Source: Paguma larvata
Lineage: Eukaryota > Chordata > Mammalia > Carnivora > Viverridae
Assembly: GCA_030068075.1 (NCBI GenBank)
Contig: CM057844.1
Span: 806,001-870,000, forward strand
DNA: 64,000 bases
Direction of reading: 5' to 3'
Every line of letters begins with the position of its first letter. Within the stretch, counting starts at the first letter, position 1. Both the position numbers and the translations under genes were made by a program. The notes under the pieces were generated by a model, which saw only the letters and a program-made list of their open reading frames with translations, ran no database searches and had not been told where the DNA came from. Below, piece after piece: positions 1 through 11,563 of the stretch.

Positions 1-199
1 GGAAGCCAAAGAAAGATAAGGAATAGGGAAGGGATAGGGAATGAGATGCACAAAACTGAAGCACAACAGTCTTTAAATATTTCATGGAGTTCCCCAAACT
101 GGCAGAAGTTGTGATTTTATTGAAACAGAAAAAAAAAAAAAACTCTTTGGCTATTAAATCTGGCACCTTCTTATGAGGACGAATACACAACTTGGAATT

Positions 200-300
200 C
201 TAGAGCTAAAGGATTCAGAACTTGCTACATTTGCTCATTTTGTAGATAAGAAACCTGAGGCCTAGAGACATCAGGAGACTTGCCACATGGTGGGCAGGGG
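200..300 (+). repeat. MIR-like SINE fragment
   Basis: The CTCATTTTGTAGATAAGAAA / CCTGAGGCCTAGAG / GACTTGCC pattern matches the conserved MIR core order (ATTTTACAGATGAGGAAACTGAGGC ... ACTTGCCC) with substantial decay. Confidence 0.55.
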
Positions 301-2126
301 GAAGAACTGAAGGTCTAGTCTAGTCTCCTGGCACCCTGTCCAATGCTGTCTGTCTACTCAACTTCTCCAAGGGCTGCTGAACAAGGAAGCTAGGGTTTCA
401 TCCATGGGTGATGGTGGCCAGTGGCTCAAAGTTCTTACCTCTCGGCCCTTGGAGGGACCCTCATGTGTCTGTGTGATCATCACAATAATGTCAGCTTGGC
501 CTTAGGTGAGAGCAGGCAGTGCTATAGCTACAGCAAGGGGGTCCACTCAGGAGAGGCAGCTCTGAGACCAAGGAGAGCGTACATGGATGCAGGGAGCCCT
601 GCTATGACTCCTCTTGGCCCTGTGGACTCCAGCAGTTAGAAGATGGTTCTTCCAGCTATCAATGACTATCAGACACAGAGATGCCATTGTCACTGATGAT
701 GGTTTTGACTATGTGGGCTTGTGTATGTGAGGGGAAGGGTGGTCTCATGGAGGTGAACCCAAGAGTGGAAGTCCTTTCTGTGGGTTTGTGGATAAATGAC
801 ACCCCTAGGCTTTCATACTCATGGAGGGCTAGATAATTTCCAGGACTTGGTGTTGATGAAATTGAGTTAGCATAATACTAGAACTGACAGAGAACAGACG
901 CTGCCACAATGTTTGGCTGCTGTACATGCAGCACTGCCCTCAGATGGGGGTCCCCCAGCTCTAGGAAGATACTTGGCTGTCAGCCCAGTACCACTTGGAG
1001 GCAGTCCTGGTTTACACCTCCTATCTGTCTTGTTCTTTGGTGGTGAACCCTCTTGCTGTGCATGTTGGGTTAACCCCACAGTAGATGCAAAGTAAGCCCC
1101 AGCTTCCTATGGGAAACCTCTCAAGCCTCCCTACTTCTGCACCTAACAACATACAGCTTTCAGCTGTAAGGGCTTGGCCCAGGGGACTCTTGGGAAGAAA
1201 ATGTGACCAGTACTTCCTGGATGGCCTGCTGCTTTCTCAGCACCACAGAGGCTCCATAGAAGCAGCCTTGTGGATATGGCAGGGGTGGATAGATAGCGGT
1301 TCCACCTTGTTCTAGGAGATAGGCTTCTGGAGGCAGCAGGGATGGCCTTGGCTTCAGGGGCCCCAAGGGCTGTGACACTCAGGAGGAAGGTCCCCCAGGT
1401 CACCTCTTGGGTAATGGGCTGCAGGAAGTGCAATTCTATACCACCTGAATTCTGAAATGTTTTGTGTACACATAATCACTTCTCTTTATCCAACCTGAAG
1501 AAAACAAGAACTATGTACTTCTTTATCTTAAGGTTGAGTCAATTCTATGTACTTTCCTCATTGTGCTCATTGTGAGTTCTCTTCCTCTGGAAGGCTATAT
1601 GGGCTCCCTTATGGCACCACAGCTGGGTTCCAAGAAAGAGGAGGTGCAGATGGAGTCTTGCAGGGCCTAGACCTGGGTCCATCAGAGAAGGGTGCAATCT
1701 ACCAGTCTGAGTTCAAGATGTGGGGGACAGGCTCTTCCTCTTGACGGAGTACATACCATCATTTATACACAGGGGATGAAGTGTTGGTAGTGATCTTTGG
1801 GACTCCCTGCCACAGTTATAATCTTCATTTATGATTTTATATATTCTATTAAAATGAGGATCTGGGCTAAATGGTGAAGCAGATACTGAGGAAGAAGCGG
1901 GGGTGCTGGATGTTACTGCTGCTCCTCCACTGTTTATTTCTTTGGGCTCAGTTTCCTCATTTATTCCACCAGGGGTTTGGTAATTAACAGGATTGATAGC
2001 CCTAGATAATTTTTAAGCTAAGTAAAAAATGCGCCTGGGATACAGCAAGGCACATGTCTTGTGCTAGCTATTGTCACTGGCTTACCAGCCTTAAAATCCT
2101 TTATTCTCTGGCAGGAGGCAGGCATT

Positions 2127-2127
<1 letters not shown>

Positions 2128-2170
<43 letters not shown>
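2128..2170. repeat. (CA)n microsatellite
   Basis: About 21 uninterrupted CA units lie roughly 1.3 kb upstream of the ACSS1 start codon. The length is likely polymorphic between individuals. Confidence 0.97.
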
Positions 2171-2172
<2 letters not shown>

Positions 2173-2469
2173 CTGGGGCTGACTTCCAGTGGAAGCTCCT
2201 CTAAAAGACCCTCCTCTGCAGGATATTTCCCTTTGCAGATCTTACAGCTAACAGGAAGTAATCTTTCCCAAACCCAAAGAACTCAACCAACCAGTTTTCC
2301 GAATTCCCTTTCCCTCTGTTTGCCTTCTTTAATATGTGTTTACTTCTTGGGTGTTGAAATATTTAAGAATCTGGTTAAGACAAGATTCTGTGAGTTTCCT
2401 TCTATCCTTCTTAGCTTGACAAGAACACAGCCTCCACTACTGGGCTTCCTGTGTGCCCATTCCAGGCTA

Positions 2470-2650
2470 GACTTTTCAGATACTACTGCATTTAATCTTG
2501 ACTGCAGCCCTGGGGAAAGAGATGTTACTCCTGTTTTCAAGAAAAGGAAAATGAGGCACAGAGAGGTTAAGAAACTTGCCCAGGGTCACAGAGCTAGAAA
2601 AGTCAACGTTTGAACCCAGGCCACAGACGCCGGAGTATGTTTCCAAATCA
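2470..2650 (+). repeat. MIR SINE
   Basis: It contains GAGGCACAGAGAGGTTAAGA, AACTTGCCCAGGGTCACAGA and TTTGAACCCAGGCC in order, the MIR core and 3' part. A degraded CATTTAATC...CCTG upstream part extends it. Confidence 0.85.
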
Positions 2651-3474
2651 GCCAAGGTTAGTGGAGCATTTGCTTCGCTGTTACACTCTCCCTCACCCCC
2701 GCCCTCCCCTTAGAAGGTGACCTCCGCGGGGGTTGAGGCCGGCAGCTTGCTGATAAGAATATTAGACCCTAGACCAACGTCCTGGCCCAAGGACCACTAA
2801 CCAGCCCATTTGACCCACGGGAGCCGCTTGTGCGTGCGTTGGGGGGTGGGGTAGGGGCCAGCCTGGCAGGGTGACTGGCTCACTCTCAAGGACGCACAAA
2901 GGGATTAATACTTTGACTTCAGCCTCTGAGATGCCGAAACGACCTAACTTTGGTGGTCCTCGGACCCACCTGTGGCTTCCCTCCACCAGTCGCTTACGTT
3001 CTGCGCTGGCTCCTTCCTATTCTGCAGAAGGTTCCGGGCGCCACGGCCTGGAAGCCTGCGTCCCCCGAGGCACGTGTTGCTGTTTTGTTTTATTTCGTTT
3101 TTTTTTCGCGGCGCAGCTCTCGGATCCTGAAGACCCACAAACTGAAACCAAAACATCCTGGCCTGACGCCAAGCGTCTGGACGGGAGCACAGAGACCGGA
3201 GGGCGGGCTGTGGCATCGCAGACCCGCCACAGCCGCGGAGCTCCCTTCGGTCCGTGTGCCCCAGCTACCCTTCTTCCTCCGCGGACCCCTTTCTAAGGTG
3301 GTAGAAGGGGTGGGACCCGGGCAGGTCCGGGAGGGAGGCAGCTCCCTACAGGACGCGGCCCCGAGAAGGGGTGGTGGCCGGAGGGCGGAGACGGGGCGGG
3401 GCCCGCGGAGACACGAAGGGGCGCCCGCCACTCGCAGCATCGGATCTGGGCATAGAGTGCCTTGGGGCGTCGGG

Positions 3475-3486
3475 CAAGATGGCTGC
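3475..3486 (+). promoter_or_regulatory. YY1-like element overlapping the start codon
   Basis: CAAGATGGCTGC matches the AAGATGGCGGC-type YY1 core at all but one base and contains the ATG. Such elements are common just downstream of the start site in TATA-less housekeeping promoters and act as both promoter element and translation-start context. Binding is inferred, not shown. Confidence 0.5.
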
Positions 3487-3770
3487 GCGCGGCCTGGGCC
3501 GCAGAGTGGGGAGACTCCTGGGGAGCCTGAGCTGGCGCTCGGGGCAGCCCGTGAGGCCGCTGCGCGGGGTGAGCGCCCCCGCCGCAGCCGCCGCGCAGCC
3601 CGGCTCGTACCAGGCGCAGAGCGCACAGGCGGCGCGGGAGCCGGCCGCTTTCTGGGGGCCGCTGGCGCGGGACACGCTCGTGTGGGACACCCCTTATCAC
3701 ACCGTCTGGGATTGTGACTTCAGCAGCGGCAAGATCGGCTGGTTCCTGGGAGGCCAGTTAAACGTGTCTG
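3479..3770 (+). CDS. ACSS1: ACSS1 exon 1 (coding part)
   Basis: Encodes residues 1-97 plus one base of codon 98. Residues 1-30 ([16 protein letters not shown]...) are rich in Arg with no acidic residue, as expected of a matrix-targeting presequence. A short Ala run follows, then the start of the acetyl-CoA synthetase N-terminal domain, ending in [10 protein letters not shown]. The donor is GTGAGT at 3771. The 5'UTR start was not determined. The Ala/Pro-rich stretch after the presequence is shorter than I recall for the human protein. Confidence 0.96.
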
Positions 3771-6700
3771 GTGAGTGGGCTGCGGGAGACCCAGGGCGTC
3801 CTCAGCTCACGCGTCCCGAGGGGACTTAACAGACCTGGCGGCCCGGCTGGTCAGGCCCCATGGGAGGCCCCTCTTCCAGTCTTCTGCTAGTCGCGCTGTC
3901 AACTGTGGCGTCTCTCCACCCTCGTCCTCATTCCACCCGGCCGGGGAGGCTCCAGCGGCCACTGCCACTCCACTCCCCGACTCCACTTTCCCGGCTTCTG
4001 CACGCGCCTGCGGAGACACTGCCGGGCGTGAGCTTGAGTCCCCAGTCCCTGGCCTTGACCCAGCGCGGTTCCGCTATCCACTGTCTACAGAGTTTAACTA
4101 CGGGATTCCTCCGCACTGCGGAGCGCGCGCCTGCAGAGCTGCAGGCGACCCCTGGGCCAGGCTGGGGTGTAGGGCGTGGGGCGCAGAGATGTCAGTCAGG
4201 ACTACCGCGATCCTATCCCTGAGGGAGGCAAAAAACGATAAGCATCGACTTGTCATCGCCAGTTGCGATGCCCAGCGACTTGCCTGGGGAGAAACTGCCC
4301 ATGTAAACAAACGGGAGTGGAAGGCATCGAGTAGGAACAAATCCTGAGCCAACAGGAGGAATCAGTTATTTCCTTGCTCCTGGGCCTGTGAGTGGGAAGG
4401 ATGGAATGGGTGTCTCCTAACTGACAGTTTCAGCTGCACCCCGAAGACCCACTACTCGCTTTAGACCTGGTGGTGATTGAGACTTCAGAAACCAACTTCC
4501 TATCTGCAGAAATTGAATTCACTATAGTTTCCTTAAGATTTGGGATATGTGGGGTACACTGTGTTCCCATGCTACAAGGGGAGAAGGTCTAGGAACTGGA
4601 GGCAGTAGTGGCCAGGCAGGGTAGGCCTGGGGTTGGTCTGCTGGGGCAGGATGGGACTTGCAGGCAGGTGTGGTGGTCAGAAGGGCTGTCTGCTGTATGG
4701 GAATATGGAGTTAGATGGGGTCTGAGAGGTGTTTAAGAAAAGGGCCTGCAGGTCTTCATGGCAGGGCTGTGCCTAGGCCTGAACTTGGAGGTTGGGTCTG
4801 GTGTTTGGCCCAGCTCCACCAAGTACTGCCCAGTTTTTCTACTCCTCAGAGCCTCAGTCTCCTCCTGTGTAAACAGAGTCTACCTGCTACTCTCGATATC
4901 AGGACAGAGTGCCAAAAGATGTGGACCAGTCCAGGATTTATTGGTGATCAATAGGTAGTAGTGATTTTAACTTATTATATTCTGAAGTGGCCATAAAATT
5001 ATAGGTAGTGCCTGGCAGTTATTTTTCCAGCAAAGAAACTTAAGGGAACTTTGGACCATATATATATTTTTTTCATATTGTACATTACTTTGCTGGTTTA
5101 ATCAAAATGAGTCACTTACTAGATAAGTGTTTTCTCTAAAATCGAGTCAGCAACAAGTGTCCTTGAACTAAGTGGGGGTAAAAAAACCAAACCGTAGGTT
5201 TGCAGTGTTGGTGGAATGTGCCTTTGAAGGGGAGGAGAGTGACTTACAGAAGGAAGGCACAGAAAGTGCAGCTCCTTGAGGCTGCTTTTGGACGTGGAAG
5301 GCCTGAGGCTCCTGTGAACATTCGTGGTTAGCTTGTGTGCACTTGCAGCCTCTCACTCTTTGATAAGACAGGGGGGATGGACCACATGGGGCAGGTACCT
5401 GGGGCCTGGTGAACCTCAGTCAGTCAGGGCTGGGTGTGGTCAGCAAGCAATTCTGTTGCCTCTTTTTCCTTCACTTATTTCTCCTTTATGGCTGCGTAGC
5501 CAGCAGCTGAGTTTCAGGAAACTGTCGTGTAGAGACATCTTTTTGCAGCTTTCTTCCTCCAATGTGTATAGCCACCGATTCATCTGTCAGGGATGTCTCT
5601 GCCCTATGCCAGTGTCCATAAACCACAGAGATGACAGTATGGAAGAGGACCAGGTCAGGCCACAGCTGCCCTGAGTATCACCTAGAAAGTTGTGTGTGTG
5701 TGTGTATGTTGGGGGAGGGGTGTCTTTTGACCTGATCTGTCTGTGTGATAGTCAGCACAATGATGGCTTGTTCCAAAGAAGCATTGCTCTCAAAACTGCC
5801 ATTACCCCTTCAGGGGGATCTGTACTAGCAGTTCTCAAAGTGTGGTCCCCAGACCAGCAGTATCAGCATCACCTGAGAACTGTTTAGAAACACAAATTCT
5901 CAAACCCCATCCTAGACTGTCAGAATCAGAAACCCTGGGAGTGGGGCTCTGCCATAACAAGCCCTCCAGGTGCTCCTGATGCACATTCAAGGTGGAGAAC
6001 CACTGACCTGTCAACCCCAAACTAGGGCAGATGAAGCCACTTCTGAAATGGGCAGGATTGGGATTAGTGTCCTGGAGATGACTCTAATGACAAACAAAAA
6101 TGGTATATGAGTGATGCAGTGCAGTTCAGTGGTCCTGGATGTGTCTAGAATCACACCTAGGTTTGAGTCCTTGCTTTCCCCTTACTGTTCTTTATGTGCA
6201 TCTCCTCCTCTGTAAAGTAAGGATAGTGTGCAACCAAACTCTGTTCTAATTACTCTTGTTGCATATCCACCACCCCAAGTTTACTGGCATAAGGCAGCAA
6301 CCATTTTATTACTCTTGTAGATCCTGTGGCTCAGGACTTTGGACAAGGCCTGTTGGGAATGACTTGTTTCTGCTCTGGAAGGCTGTCTGGGCTGTCGCAT
6401 CTGCCTTGCTTCTCAGTCCCAGGTCTGGGGCCTGGGCTGGGATGACTGCAGGGTGGGCTCGGCTGGAACTGTGGCCCAAAACACCTACACAGGGCTTGTC
6501 ACAGTCTGTTGCTGGGCCCAGGGAATGCTGGTGACCAGCAATTTCAGAGACCAAAGCAGAAGCTGCTAGACTTCTTCTGACTAAGAGTGAACAACTTGGG
6601 GACACCTGGGGCAGTGGATAGCAAGCAGCAAGTGAGGAGAGAACTGGAACCCAGTCAGTGGCTTTTGTTATGGGGAAGGCTGTGACCTTGAACTTGGCCT

Positions 6701-9700
6701 TCAGCAGTATTACTGGGAATGCTGTTTTCTCTGAACAAAACCACAGTAGTTTGCATATGATCAGTCTTGGATAAGCGGGACTTAGGCTTAGGAAGGCATG
6801 CAGGTGGTCGACATGGCTCTCAAAGTCCATCCTGGGGCTCTGGGATAGCTAGATTGTCAGGTGAGGTCATGGTGTCAGAGGACCCCTGAGCAGGGCAGAT
6901 AGAGTCTCCAGCCTTCAGTGACTTGCTTTTACAGCATTTACATAAAACTGCTTTTAAAGTTTCTATGGAAAGCCAAGATCTAAAAAGGATTCTAAAAAGG
7001 ATTCTTTTTATTTTAAGTTTTTTATTTTAATTTCTAAATAGTTAATACACGGTGTTATATTAGTTTCAGGTGTACAATATAGTGATTCAACAATTCTATA
7101 CATTACTCAGTGCTCATCATGATAAGTGTACTCTTTAATCCCTATTACCTATTTCACCCCTCATCCACCTCCCCTCTGATATTTACAAATGACATAGCCA
7201 GTAAAGGGTTAGTATCCAAAAAGGATTTTTACCAGTCTTTGAAATTTGGCTCTGTCTTTTGCAGGGCTCAACAGATAAAAGTTTTTGCTCTGTGGGGTAT
7301 AAACTCAGGATGTCAGGAAGTTGCAAATGCAGAACTGGAGGGTAATGATGTGTGTTGCTTTCAAAACACACAACTAAATTCTGTTTTCTAAACACCAAAT
7401 TCTGAATCAGATTTCTTTAAAAAATATGAGTTTTCTTACTTTTAAGCAAGGGTGTAGAAAGACTATTTTTAATCCAGAGATTTCTGGATGCTTTCTGGAG
7501 CATGAGTTGCAGCTGTGGAAATCACTTGCTATACTTTTCTCTTCTTTACGATTGCCCCTCCCCTAATTCAGAAGGCAGACATATTGAAAATGGAAGATGC
7601 CACACTTCTGTGGTCCTCTTTTCTTTCAATGGTTAAAGTAACTTTTCTGAAGTCTTTCAAGGAAGTCTAAATGAAAGTGTAACCCCAGGTATTAGGAGGA
7701 GTGTCCTCCTGAAGAGACTGAATTCTTCCCAGTTGTCAGACACACGACTTACTTTAAATAACAGATGCTTCTGGAAAGTTGGCAAATACAATTTATGACT
7801 GATGTAATCTCTTAAAATGTGCCAGGGAGATTTTCTATTTAAAGAAAACTCATTGTGAATCCCTTTGTGAATATTAACTCCCTCTTTTCTTTTGATTAAA
7901 ATTGAATTTCTGTGTGTGGGTTCACTTAAAGTTGGGGAGGGGAAGGGATGTACTTAAACATCTGACAAGAGTTCTTGAAAATTTCTACATGAGTGTGTGC
8001 CATCTTTATAATGGAAATGATAATCCTATCGTAATCTTTTTTAAAAAACACAACTCAAAATCCATGAACCACCAAGCAGGCATTTGCTTATCTGTTTGCA
8101 GAGTTATATTAGGCCCGGGGTGTAGATCTGTACTTAGGAATATGATGGAGCCTAATCTCATCTTGTCCTTGTGACACCAGTGTGACATGATTGGTCTTCC
8201 CATTGTACAGATGTGGAAATGAAGGCTCCAACTTATGTACAGGGATGAACAGTATGGAAGATGCCCCAATGCCACAGGGCATGCATTCTGGCCAGGAGAT
8301 GAACCAAAAATAAGTAAGCAAGCAAATCTACACTGGGGTAACTTGCTCAAGATTTTTCTAGCTGCTAAGGGGAGAATTATGATAGCATCCCTCCACCCCT
8401 ACCCCATGATAAAGGAATCTTAGGCACGTGGCCCTGTCCTCAGGGACTTGTGACCCAGATGGGGGAGGATTTAGCAAACTTAGCATTGTGTTCCACAGTG
8501 GGGACCACTGGGCAGGTAAATAAGCATTAAATTGTGTGAGCCCTAGAGTGACGGGGAGTGAGAGGTCACTGTGTGCTGGGGACTTGGAAAAGGATTGTAG
8601 TAGGAGGTGGTGTTTGAGCTGATCCTTAAATCGACCTAGGTCCTTGCCCATTTGTTCTCAGAAATGGAATTTTCTTGTTCCACTGCCCAGTTCTTTTGGT
8701 AGAAACTTTGTTTTTATATGTGGAGAAGGGAGTGGCCTGGGTGGCTCAGTTGGCATTTAACTCTTGATTTTTACTCAAGTCATGATCACAGGGGTGTGAG
8801 ATTGAGCCCCATGTTAGGTTCCATGCTGAGCATGGAGTCTGCTTAAGATTCTTTCTCAGTCTCTCTCTCTGTTCCTCTCTCTCTGCCCCTTCCCCCACCC
8901 CTCTCAAATAAACAAAATAAATGTGAAGGAAGAATTTCCTTCCTTTCACCCCCATCCCCCTTCTTTCTTTTCCTCTCTGCAATGAAGGCAATAGCAGAAA
9001 CCATATACATGTGTTACATGTGTTAAAAGCCATCACATACATGGCATTTTAGGACCGCTGTCATCCCAGACCCTGAGCTGTGCTTTGTGTACATGTTTGT
9101 GTCATCTGAACAGGGCAGCTGTGGAGGGTGGTTCTTTTGGGAACACGGCAGCACCATGTGACCCCATGCTGGAAACCCTCAAATGGCATCTAATTCCTAT
9201 CCTCTCTCCGAATCAGGAGCCATTACCCCCATGATGGATTAGGAAAGTGAGGTTTAAATTAGATAATCAGAGCACTGTCTGTGGTTAGGGAGTGGTTGGA
9301 CGGGGCCCAGACTCCAGATCATGGGTTTTCCCCATGACTCCAGGCTGCCATTCAGCCAAGGTCTGGCCAGATGTCTTACAGAGAGTCTTTTCTTTTTTAA
9401 TAGTTTTTTAATGTTTATTTATTTTTGAGAGAGATAGAGAAAGAGGGGTAGGGGAGAGGCAGAGAGAGAAGGAGACTCAGAATCTGAAGCAGGCTCCAGG
9501 CTCCGTGATGTCAGCACAGAGCCGATGCGGGACTCAAACTCACGAACTACGAGATTATGACCTGAGCTGAAGTTGGACGCTTAACTGACTGAGCCACCCT
9601 GGTGATGCCCCAAATCTTTAATTACTCCTGTCCCCAAAGGAAAAAGAGCCCCCCCAAATCTGGAATAGAATATGTATAGGTGTATGCATACACATGTGTC

Positions 9701-11522
9701 TAATGGGGAGGGTCCTGAACTGGCAGCAGCAGCAGCAGCAAGTGGGGTCTTACTAGAGGTGAAGATGCTTATGCCCGCCCAGACATGGTCATTCAGAGAC
9801 TCAGGATGAGGCCTCACCATCTCTGTGCCAACAAGCCCTCTGGGAGTTCTGGAGGATTCAGAAATGCTAGTTTAGAAAGAGACCTTGAGGGATAAAGCCA
9901 CAAAGACAAGAGGTCTGTTCTTTCTGTAGGCATGGAGTCCTTTAGACTGCAGTGTTGCCCTCTAGCCTGAGGACTTGAATAGTCTGTCCATGATTCAGAG
10001 CTGTGGTACTTCTCTGCTCTGTGCTATGGGTTATGCTGCACGGGTAGAAATATTAACAGGACAATGGGTCCCAATGTCCTACAGAAGGGCAGCAAGTGTA
10101 AGCATCTCAGGAAAAGTTAGAGGGAGGCATGAGGTCCACAGGGTGTGCAGTGCTTAGTGAGAGTGGGAACATGTAGTCCAGAGCTGCAGGAGGGTGGGCA
10201 CCAGGTGAAAGGCAGCAGTGGGGACAGTGGGACAGTGTTCCCCAGGCAAGGAGAAACAGTGCAAAGGCCCTGAAGCAGGAAGGAGCTCACCAGACTCAAC
10301 ATGGCCAGCGGGGAAAGGTACATCATATGCAGTCTTGGTGGCTGCTTGTTGTTCACTCCCTATATGCAGGAAAGGCACGTAGGGGACTCTGCACCTGGGG
10401 CTCCATGCTTACCTGCCTGGATTCCTGCCATCCATCAGCCCTAGGAAGATGGGGATGCATGGCTGCTCTCACTGGCCACCCATCCACACTCTTGGATTCC
10501 TAATGTCCATCTTGTGGCAGGTCTTCCTCCTCTACTTTCTGCAGCTCTGCCTTTTTGCTTGGTGTAAACCAGGTACAGGATGCCCTGCTGGGGTCTGAGG
10601 CTGTAAGGATCTTGGCTCAAAGCTAGGCCATCACTCATGGGGTGAGAAGTATATCCTGGTGCCCTGGCTGCTGTGGGAACAAGCAGTGTGGGGAGATGAC
10701 TCCTGAGTGAGGCGTCATGTGTGGTTTGCAGCCCTTTCCACTGCTTTCTGTCTGTGGCCTTGGGCAGGTCACTGGACCACCCAAAGCACCTGGTAACTGT
10801 TTTCTAGGCTACACTTGAGCTGCCCACTTTTCAGGGTTACCCAAAGGGTCAAACTCAGATCGGGAGAAAGTATTTTAGAGCAGTCTTCTTGGATAGGCAT
10901 GCACACCTCTCAGGGGGTCTTCTATAGGGCGGGTTTGGGGTGAGGCTAAAAGTTTGCTCTTGTAACTAGCTCCCCTGTGATGCCTGGAGCAGTCAGGGAC
11001 TAGCAAGCACTCATGTGCCCGTGAGAGCAGCCCTCTCCTCCCGTTGGACCACTCACACAGTGCACAGCTGTAACCCAGTCTGTGGATTCTCAGCTGCACA
11101 CTTTCAGGCTTGTTGTGACCTGCTCAGGGTCACTTCATCATGGTTCATCACTTTGGTCCTTCAGGGCCTGAAAGCAGGGGTGGGGGGTGGGGCGGTGGGC
11201 TGGTGTGGGGGGTGGGGAAGTGTGGGGAGGTAGGAAGGAGAAAGGGCAAGGCCCTTGGGGGGGGGCAGTCACTGCTTTAGTTCCTAGGGGAAGATGTGTC
11301 CTCATCTGCTGTTCAAGAGAAGCCAGAAATCTGTGGTTTTAGTGTGAAAACTCTTGATTTCTAAATTTTGGACTGATTGACCCACACCCACACCCTGCCC
11401 CCCACCGCACACTGATGTCAGGTTTCTTGTGTAAACCCAGGTTTTGCCACCAACTTCCTTCTCAGTTTGACTTCATTTTGCATTTTCTGCTATTTTTTTC
11501 TCTTTTTTAAATGTTTATTTTT

Positions 11523-11563
<41 letters not shown>

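Larger units (their letters stand above)
1..3029. other. Upstream intergenic DNA
   Basis: No exon of a neighbouring gene was recognised. The stretch holds an A-run at 129-142, MIR-like copies near 200-300 and at 2470-2650, and a CA microsatellite at 2128-2170. Short ORFs here are poor in composition and overlap on both strands, so none is called. GC content begins to rise from about 2690. Confidence 0.7.
3030..4220. promoter_or_regulatory. ACSS1: CpG-island promoter of ACSS1
   Basis: CpG dinucleotides become dense here compared with both flanks. The island spans the 5' flank, the 5'UTR, exon 1 and the first 450 nt of intron 1. GC boxes are visible at 3199-3208, 3381-3390 and 3393-3402, and a CACGTG E-box at 3071-3076. 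No TATA box is seen at a sensible distance from the ATG, so initiation is probably dispersed, perhaps between about 3390 and 3470. The exact start site is inferred. No upstream ATG occurs between 3200 and 3478. Confidence 0.85.

Noticed and set aside
2125..2613. A 162-residue ORF beginning with a His-Thr repeat
   Set aside because: The start is a translated CA microsatellite and the rest includes a MIR SINE. It is not a gene.
2950..3717. A 255-residue plus-strand ORF and 178-, 135- and 114-residue minus-strand ORFs over the CpG island
   Set aside because: Several frames on both strands are open at once because the DNA is GC-rich with few stop codons. Only the ACSS1 frame from 3479 matches a known protein and leads to a good splice donor.
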